NCBI GenBank assembly: GCA_034620365.1
Contig: JAQGEQ010000363.1
Location: forward strand, 1,178,001 to 1,242,000
Reading direction: 5' to 3'
Length of the DNA stretch: 64,000 bases
Origin: Pegea sp. RAD2-039
Lineage: Eukaryota > Chordata > Thaliacea > Salpida > Salpidae
Shown piece by piece: positions 57,101 through 64,000 of the stretch (position 1 is its first letter; each line of letters begins with the position of its first letter). The notes beneath the pieces were generated by a model that was not told the origin of the DNA, ran no database searches, and saw nothing but the letters and a program-made list of their open reading frames with translations. The position numbers and the translations under genes were made by a program.

Positions 57101-59421
57101 TTAGTTGGTTTTACTCGACAAATTGTTGATCTGTTCAAGGTCAGATCTAACTCCCTTGCACCTCCTTACTCATAAGAACAGTTGTTAGGAATACGAGGGC
57201 TCTTGCATCCCATTATCAGATGTCTCTGATTGTTATTTGAAAAAGTACAAGACTCCCTTGATTGTGAATGATATCAGAGATAGAGATCGAATCCTCTCCA
57301 TGATCCCTCATGTCGTGCAAGTAGGTCTCTGAAATTTTGTGAAGTCTTTTTCATTTTCCTACTAGATGTTCGGTCCGAATGACATACCCCTGCTGACCCT
57401 GACTCATCGCGCTCAAGTGAAGCGATTCATTCAGGAAATTACGCGATTAATTAAGTCGTCTGAAGATCGCCGAATCTCTACACTTCAACTGGCTGAGATC
57501 TACAACAAGTAAGTCACCATACCTCGCTTGTGCCATCATCTTTTGGTTTAAGGGAGTTTAAGCGTAATTGGAAATTGACGGATTATGGAGTAAATGATCT
57601 CTCTGATCTTCTGGATGATATTCCACAAGGAAGCATCTATATCACTGAGGGTAAAATCGCCAACGAGAGTATTCTTTCATTACCCATAAAAAGTCCGTTG
57701 ACTTTGTTTAGTATCTATTGCTTCTTATGTTTCAATCTTTCCAGATCTGACAGAAACGGAGCGACAGAAGCTGAAACGGTTTAAGATGGAAGTCACCCAA
57801 ATGCTTTCCAAAATTCCTTTCTTCACCATCAATTTTGCTGATTTCGTCCCGATGTACCATCGACGCTTCAACCGTCAATGCAAATTAGCAGATTACGGCT
57901 TTACCAAGCTTCTTGATCTTTTCGAGTCGATCCCTGACGTCATCAAGGTGATATAGACTTCTGTCATAGTTCAGTTGTTGAAGAGACTAAAAATTTTTAA
58001 GGTATTCGATGGTCAAGCCGAGCGAATGATCAAACTTGATGACTTTCATGCTCTTCGGTACATTATCGCGCCTAACATCTATCTTCAGTTGTCTTGCAAT
58101 CGAAAAGATTTAAGTAACCACAAAATTTGCGTCCCAAATTCAAATGGCGAAATACAAGAATGGGTTCCTTTCAAAAAAGTCTTTAACCATTTTGGTGGCG
58201 ATAAATGGCGTTTCTACTCGTTAGAGTTCAACTGTAGTAACATGAAGAAACTGATTCTTGGAATTTACCACGTGATTTCAGTTGAGACCAATTGCAAGCT
58301 ATTGAATACCACTAACTGATTTGTTTCAGATCTGCAGAAACGAAGAAGGGAGTTTATACGTTCGTCCTAAGATCAACAAACCATTAAAGAGATTAAGCAG
58401 CAACTTGTTGGAACTTTTTTACGACATCTCCTCAGCTGACATCCTCTTCAAACAGCTTCATAATTTTTACTACAGCAGGTTAAACTGAATAGCAACTCAA
58501 TCTTCGTTTTTCGTGAAACTTGTTTCAAATAGATACGGAGACCTCATTTTGCCCTACGAGTACGGTTTCAGCGACATCGAAAGTTTGCTTCTCGAAGTTT
58601 TAGAAGATAGAGCACAAGTAAGAAAATTCAATAATCTGCGATACTCTTCAGTTTGATCTTTTAACTTTCAGTTGGCTTACGGAGGAAATGATTTGAAGAT
58701 TCTCTTCTCTAATGACGTCATCATCACTTCTTCTATTCGAAAGGCGATTTTGATGGCACCTCTTCGTTGCATCCCTTTCACGTGAGATGCAGGAAGAAGT
58801 ATTTTTAGAATTGACTGATGTGTCTGCAGTGATCTTCAGCACCAATTTCAATGCTACAGCTTCGAGTTCAACTCTTCCACAATGGAACTGTTGCTTGGTA
58901 ACCTGCCACCAATCTTCGAGCTAAAAAAGCAAAATGGTCACCAATTCTGCTACCTTAAGGACCTCCCAGATTGTGCGTTGTCAACAAAATTTACCGAGGC
59001 TAATCAATTGGTCATTCTCAGGTCAACGTCACCCACTCCCACTTTATGAGAATTTGACTTTCAGAAAAGCGATGCAGAAAGCGATGGTAGAAGATCCTTG
59101 TTTTAATTTAAGTCTAAATTATCTGTTTGTAGAAAATCAAGAAGCGACGCGAAGAACGAATCGATATGTTGTTTTCCAGTGAACCAAACAGCGATCCTAT
59201 TCAATTTCAACAATTAGATGCAAATGCCGTGTCGTCAGCTTCTGAAGAAGATGATGAAGAATCTCTTGCTGGTCCATCCTTGTACTCTCGATCTGCAGAA
59301 TCGGGCGTTACTTCTAGATCCAGTTAGTCACTATTAGTTTGAATCTTAATGTTACCTATTTAATCTAACAGTGCCTAAAGTTAGTCCAAACCTTCAATAC
59401 CAATATTTTCCCGCAAACTGA
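54119..59421 (+). CDS. MARF1: MARF1-like NYN ribonuclease with RRM and LOTUS/OST-HTH repeats
   Basis: Over a dozen exons. The start is 54119-54211, then 54322-54355, 54421-54458 and 54518 onward. Order: a short N-terminal region; an NYN (PIN-like) nuclease domain beginning SVYWDLESCPVPLGK (family: VFWDIENCSVPSGR), with the conserved acidic ITGDSNFSKDISEIR; RRM-like pieces (about 55320-55560 and 55900-56180); and then repeated LOTUS/OST-HTH domains with RRFNRQCKLADYGFTKLLDL and FKRNWKLTDYGVNDLSDLL. In mouse, MARF1 degrades mRNAs and retrotransposon transcripts in oocytes through its NYN domain. The catalytic acidic residues appear kept. The stop at 59419-59421 assumes a last intron (59323-59371); without it the frame ends at 59327. 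Gene identity is firm and internal exon limits are approximate. Confidence 0.88.
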
Positions 59422-60119
59422 TGCCAAACGGACCTCTTAAATTGACTATCGGCTGTTGATAAATTTTTTCTTTTTCTAGATGTGATTTTGCTTCTTTTTT
59501 TAACTTTACTGAACTTTTCGTTATTTCGTTATTTATTGTATAAGAATCATCTATTTTCGACAGCTTATTGTATAATCATCTTGTTAGAATTATAAATATC
59601 GTATTTTCGGCAATCATGATCAATAAACTACAATGAGGCCAATTATTACTGCTTAATATCATCAACAATGTCTCAATGAGTGTACAAATTTTGGCAATCA
59701 TGATCAATAAACTACAATGAGGCCAATTATTACTGCTTAATATCATCAACAATTAGAGCTTGAATATGTATTTCAATGAGTACACAAGGCGTTTCAATAA
59801 GAAACGCCTACTTAGTAAACAACAATCAAAAGTATTATATTCCGTTGCTTCTTAAATTAGCAGATATTTTGAGCTTACATTGTAACAGTTAATTGACCTC
59901 CTTAAAGTTCTAAAAAGTTGTTTGTCATAAATAAAAGCTTTTATTGCATTTTAAGTTAAAGTTATAAAAATTGCAACACTTTTCTATTATGTTGGTAAGT
60001 GGCTTCCGCTAAACTAGTTGTTAAAAAATGAATAGGCTCAGTCATAGAATAGCTTTGTATTTGGTAGGAGCTGTAAGAATTGTTATTTTTAATCGTCCAT
60101 ATTTAGGTTTGAAAAAAAT
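59422..60119. other. MARF1 3' region with a duplicated segment
   Basis: Holds the MARF1 3' untranslated region, the duplicated 61-base segment listed separately, and AT-rich spacer up to the small secreted-protein gene. Confidence 0.5.
59609..59753 (+). repeat. Direct repeat of 61 bp, 84 bp apart, each with AATAAA
   Basis: Bases 59609-59669 and 59693-59753 are identical. The spacer after the first copy (tctcaatgagtgtacaa) is echoed more loosely after the second, so the original unit was probably about 84-100 bp. Each copy carries AATAAA (59622-59627 and 59706-59711), giving MARF1 two alternative polyadenylation signals. Confidence 0.9.
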
Positions 60120-60796
60120 ATGATGAAGGTTATTTTCTCTGTGTTAATTATTTCAATTTTGTTTGTTTCTGTAAAATGTGGTTATCAACGGCAGTCTCAG
60201 TTCCAGAGGAGAACTTCTGATGTTTCCCCAGATTTTAGTAATGCTAAGCCTTGCACTGAAGCAGAGAAACAGGTTTGAGATTGTTAAAGTTAAAATCGAA
60301 GTAGAAACTGTAGCAGTCTTCTTTATTAACCTTGTTAATTGGTTTTGTAGAAACTTAAAAAGGAGTCAGAAGTAAAAATAAATGCAGACAACGCTTATGA
60401 AGAAGACGATTTTGATATTTTTATGCCAGTGATAGAAATACCCCAGGTGAAACTAGGAAAAGTGCTTTCTTGCTTGAAGACTAATTTCAAAGATGGCGGA
60501 TATAGCTTTCAGATGAGAGTAAAAGGCTTAGAAGATGGCGACGTAAGTTTACTCTTTAACAAACTTTAATTAACTATTCACTTATGAGAAGCCCGAAATA
60601 CTTGCTTATAACTTTAAAAAACTTGATATAAAATTCGATGATAAAACTTCACAAAATTGGCAGCCTCAACCGGGGGCTTTTATCGAATTGAATAACACAA
60701 ACTTTTATAATTTTTCAGGCTGTAATTTGTAATATTCAAGGTGTACATGACAAGAACCATGGATCTGAGATTAGCAACAGTGAATGTCAAGGTTAA
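60120..60796 (+). CDS. Small secreted protein, unrecognised, alternative 3' exons
   Basis: ATG-ATG at 60120 opens a signal peptide (MMKVIFSVLIISILFVSVKC). Exon 1 is 60120-60272 and exon 2 60351-60542, both ending in phase 0. Exon 2 encodes an acidic stretch and CLKTNFKDGGYSFQMRVKG. Two different last exons fit. With the strong acceptor at 60718, exon 60719-60796 gives 140 residues ending in a Cys-containing tail (CQG). With the weaker acceptor at 60588, exon 60589-60732 gives 162 residues ending FYNFSGCNL. Both keep frame and end in a stop. The mature protein has few cysteines and no family I recognise. The gene model is supported by the signal peptide, matching phases and good splice sites. 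Confidence 0.6.
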
Positions 60797-61251
60797 AACT
60801 ATTGTCAATAACCTTAAATATAATAATTACTTCAATTCTTTTATCGTAGTATTTGATATAATCATTTATAACTGGTCTTGATCATTACTAAAAATTAAGA
60901 AATACAAATTACAACTTGCTGTTTACTTATTATTTTCAATTCAAAACACTTGTATAGAAGATATGTTTAATTGACAGCAAATAAGAAGGTAACTGAAATT
61001 AGCTTGAAAAATTGTTAAATGAAGCTTTGTTTAAAAATAGAAAAATTCATGAAAGGATTTGAAGAAATAAAGTAAAAAAGTTTTTCTGTAAAGTATTCAA
61101 ATTTCAGTGAGCTAAATAACCATTCAAAATCAAAAAGTAAAAAAAAAGACAAATAATTCATGATAGACAAACACATCAATAGTACCAACTGCTATGAAAA
61201 TATGTTTTTAAATATAAATTATGAAAAGAAATTCAAAACAGAGAATATTTA
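60797..61251. other. Convergent spacer, no gene seen
   Basis: About 455 bases of AT-rich DNA between the secreted-protein gene and the cytochrome b5 reductase 4 gene, which converge. No feature beyond probable 3' untranslated sequence. Confidence 0.55.
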
Positions 61252-62913
61252 TCATGTAAAAGCGTGAACTTGCTGATCTTTAACACCAAGACTACGTAAA
61301 AGTTTCAGAGTGATATTTGTAAAAGATACTGAGCCGCAAACAAACGTCATACTTTCTTCATCAGCTAAGACATACTTTCTCAGAAGTTGCTGATTAATTG
61401 TTCCTCTTAATCCCTTCCAATCTTCACTCGATTCTGATAAAATATGATCTACTTTTAAACAACCTGAAGATATTTGGATAACCTGTTGTAGCTCCCCATT
61501 CCATATTATGTCTTTTTCATGTCTATTAAAAAACAGTACACTCATTTGGATGTTTTCGCATTGATGGAGGCAATGATGCATGATCTTAATCATAGGTGTG
61601 AATCCTGTGCCAGCACAAATCAACAACAACTGTTTTTTATCTTTTAACTTCTTCAAATCAAATCTTCCTTCACCTCGAGTGAATAGCTTTACAACATCAC
61701 CAACTTTATAACAATTTAATTTAGATGTAACTAATCCAAGCTGATATGATTTGATCATTAAGTAGACTTTATCATAAACGCCGCTAGTATGTTGTGCTTC
61801 TAATAAAGATGGATATATCACAGTGTATGGTCTTGAGACCTGAACATTTTCAATATCGATTTCCAGATAGACATGACCCCCTGTAGGGACTACAAGTCTA
61901 CTGGCTTCTGGAAGCTTGAGTTCATACAAAGCAGTATTTTCAGTCAGCTGTGATTTGCTTTCTAAGGTACAGGCGCGTTTAAAGGATTTGAACTCATTTG
62001 GAAGTAACTTAATGTCTCCAAGATTTGGCCATTGTTTTGATTTTTCTTTACATAAAACTATTTCAATTTTACCTGAATCATTTTTCAAAGAAACGATGTT
62101 ACTTTTGACAACAGAATCTAGTTGTATGATGCAACCGATATAATTTGCTTCACTCTTAGAAGATGGGAAAATTTCAAGCAACACTTTTGTAAAATTATCT
62201 ATAATATCACAGGAAAAATATTCAATATTAAAGTTAGTAGTGTGACAAATTATGACATAATCCATAGTTTGAGTCCAAGAAACATGGTTCTTTGGTTCAT
62301 AAACTGCATCTGCATCCACTTTTAAGGAAGTTTTCTCAATACCTTTGACAAGATTTGATGTTATAGGAGGCGGCAGCATCACAGGAACTTGTAGTTTAGT
62401 GGTTTGTTTACTAACTTCATTCAATGATTGGTTTGGGATGTTGAGTGAGGTTGAAAGTGTTTGAGGCTTTGTCAGTTTTAAATTTGGTCCACTTCCAATC
62501 AGTTTACCAACTAAACAAGCTTGTAACATGTTATCAACATTCACCCATCGATGTACAGAATCAAATAATTGAGTTGCGTCTTTTCCAACTCCTTGCATCA
62601 ACTGATCTACACCCCCGGGGTGAAAACTCATGTAAGATGTCACATTATAAACTTTGCCTCTAATACCCATCCATGCATCTTGCTTTGTACAATGTTTAGC
62701 TAACTCCTCAGTAGTCACTTGTAATAAACGGGGCCCAGTCCCACATAAAACTCTTTTCCAGATTTACTTAAGCGAATCCCCAGTCCCACATAAATCTTTT
62801 CCAGATTTACTTAAGCGAATCCAATCCATGAGAGAATGTCCAGGAGCAAGAGCAATTTTTTCTCTGCGATATCCAGCTCGCTGAGAACTATTTGGTAAAG
62901 GAAATTGTGACAT
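61252..62913 (-). CDS. CYB5R4: Cytochrome b5 reductase 4 (NCB5OR), intronless, N-terminal lesion
   Basis: No intron is seen. From the ATG at 62911-62913 the frame reads MSQFPLPNSSQRAGYRR, then HSLMDWIRLSKSGKDL (the signature NCB5OR N-terminus), and then hits a TAA inside a 43/45-base tandem duplication (62733-62821). The same frame resumes after it and stays open to 61252: a cytochrome b5 domain (heme His in FHPGG and VHRWVN), a CS-like domain, then an FAD/NAD(P)H reductase domain (RPYTVI, AGTGFTPMIKIMHH, CGSVSFTN). Family role: an ER-associated flavohemoprotein reducing heme or cytochrome b5 substrates in redox and fatty-acid metabolism. If the duplication is real, the full-length protein is not made. 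An assembly error or a damaged retrocopy are the two explanations. Confidence 0.85.
62733..62821 (-). repeat. Tandem 43/45 bp duplication inside the CYB5R4 coding region
   Basis: On the plus strand the segment running from cccagtcccacataaa to ttaagcgaatc occurs twice in immediate succession, 45 then 43 bases long. They differ by two extra bases next to the A/T run. Only the 43-base version matches the family reading frame (SGKDLCGTG). The duplication adds 45 bases in total, keeps phase, but creates an in-frame TAA. Confidence 0.9.
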
Positions 62914-63137
62914 GGCAACTCTCACATCAATTCACCAGCAAATTTCTCAAATATTACTTTCTGAAATTACACCAAATATTTATTCTTTATAATATATTTA
63001 AAAAAACTGTCAAATGTTTAACAAAAATCAAAGAAAAATATATTATTTAAACATAAATATAAATGTGATAATTAAGCACAAATGATCTTAAAAATGCTGA
63101 TGATTAAAAGTTGGAGAAATTTAATAATAATTTGTGA

Positions 63138-63623
63138 TTATTTGTGATTATCAGGGTTGCAATGAGCAACTTTTGACATATCGAGTTCACATCCAAGTAT
63201 TGATGAGAACTCTTCTTCTAAAAGTTCATATAAATATCTTCCATCATGAGAATATTTCCAAGAGTTATTTACAAAATCATATCGTTTAGGTCCACTCAAA
63301 GGTGATGACAGCCAGATTTGTTTGTTTGGAGTTTGCTTATTTATTACATATGTTCCAACATGCCTTGAAACCCTTAAAGTCAACACTCCATTATCAAAAC
63401 TTACATCATAATAATCATCAACTGAATATTTTTCACCAACTTCATCAAAATAATCACATAATGAATTAAGTGTATCAAAGCTAACTTTTTCATAATCAAC
63501 AGCAGATATTGATGATTGGTATCTACATAATAAACCTTGCTTTAATGTACTACAATCTTCTTTGACTAATAAAGTTGAATATTTTAAAGATTTAGCAAAT
63601 ACTCTAAATTGTCTCAACATCAT
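63138..63623 (-). CDS. FXN: Frataxin, mitochondrial iron-sulfur assembly factor
   Basis: A single 161-residue frame. The first 40 or so residues are basic and Ser/Leu-rich (MMLRQFRVFAKSLKYSTLL), fitting a mitochondrial presequence. The frataxin fold follows: the acidic helix and ridge (VDYEKVSFDTLNSLCDYF), the sheet GVLTLRVSRHVGTYVINK, and the invariant QTPNKQIWLSSPLSGPKRYD and WKYSHDGRYLYELL. Frataxin speeds sulfur transfer to ISCU on the NFS1-ISD11 complex in the matrix. It is shorter than human FXN (210) mainly in the presequence. No coding intron, whereas vertebrate FXN has several. It lies 224 bases upstream of CYB5R4, on the same strand. Confidence 0.96.
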   Translation of the reverse strand: MMLRQFRVFAKSLKYSTLLVKEDCSTLKQGLLCRYQSSISAVDYEKVSFDTLNSLCDYFDEVGEKYSVDDYYDVSFDNGVLTLRVSRHVGTYVINKQTPNKQIWLSSPLSGPKRYDFVNNSWKYSHDGRYLYELLEEEFSSILGCELDMSKVAHCNPDNHK

Positions 63624-64000
63624 ATAAAATATTATATAACTGACCTATTTTGAAACAAATGTAATTATTTAAATAATTTTTATATTTTTCAACTTAAATA
63701 AATATTTAGATATATGAATCTTTAAAAACACTTACTTTAGCTTTATGAATAGCATTAATGACAACAATATAGATTTATATACTTATTTACTAAGTTGTAC
63801 ATCTCATAAAGAAAAAAAAACAATATAGCTAAAAATAATCTATATTATAAGCTATAACATAAAAAAACTACTAACATTTTGGTAAATAAAACACACATCA
63901 AAACTTTATGAGTATTACAATTGATTTAAATAACTTTAACACTTGGCTAAAAGATTAATTTTCTATAACTTTAGCTAAAAACACAGATTACTACGAAGTA
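63624..64000. other. AT-rich sequence upstream of frataxin
   Basis: The last 377 bases are AT-rich and should contain the frataxin promoter and leader. No clear promoter motif or other gene is visible before the window ends. Confidence 0.5.

Noticed and set aside
62733-62821. A spliced mini-intron removing the CYB5R4 duplication
   Set aside because: The possible GT-AG pairs inside the duplication either shift the frame by one base or leave the family sequence broken.

Overview
The window is strongly AT-rich animal nuclear DNA. The genes are split by short GT-AG introns (many of 45-100 nt), there are polyadenylation signals, and the gene set is metazoan: a LIM-homeobox factor of the apterous/LHX2/9 class, an IL-17-receptor-like SEFIR protein, MARF1, PPP4R4, misato and the MED18 Mediator subunit. 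A non-vertebrate animal fits best because of the compact introns, the AT-richness and the unfamiliar repeats. I cannot assign a phylum from sequence alone.

Layout, left to right. GLRX3 (897-2629, +) and a zinc-dependent sorbitol dehydrogenase (4889-7061, +). A decayed LINE ORF1 fragment probably lies between them. A polyubiquitin gene (9750-14835, +) has 18 head-to-tail ubiquitin units, and every unit is interrupted by a 52-56 nt intron at the same codon. PPP4R4 (about 16084-21235, -) and intronless MED18 (21527-22168, -) follow. After an AT-rich stretch with unexplained exon-like islands comes an LHX2/9-like LIM-homeobox gene (25211-28119, -). It has about 7.5 kb of sparse upstream DNA containing two GC-richer islands that look regulatory. 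A SEFIR receptor can be assembled from seven exons (35630-38088, +). It is followed by a broken gene fragment and degenerate non-LTR retrotransposon ends (38458-39520). Then come RPL15 (41228-42362, +), misato (44534-46369, +) and CDC45 (46747-50232, -) with a tRNA-derived SINE in one intron. The last part holds a MARF1-type NYN/LOTUS protein (54119-59421, +), a small secreted protein with two possible 3' ends (60120-60796, +), an intronless cytochrome b5/b5-reductase fusion with a damaged N-terminus (61252-62913, -), and intronless frataxin (63138-63623, -).

There is no operon or single pathway here. The genes are mostly independent housekeeping genes: iron-sulfur and redox (GLRX3, FXN, CYB5R4), translation (RPL15), replication (CDC45), transcription (MED18) and protein turnover (ubiquitin). 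One developmental regulator and one candidate immune-type receptor are set among long AT-rich spacers. The most unusual feature is the polyubiquitin array. Its introns have been copied along with the coding repeats, and a three-unit higher-order repeat of 845 bp is visible inside it. Exon limits were read by eye from splice-site rules and family similarity, so individual junctions may be off by a few bases.
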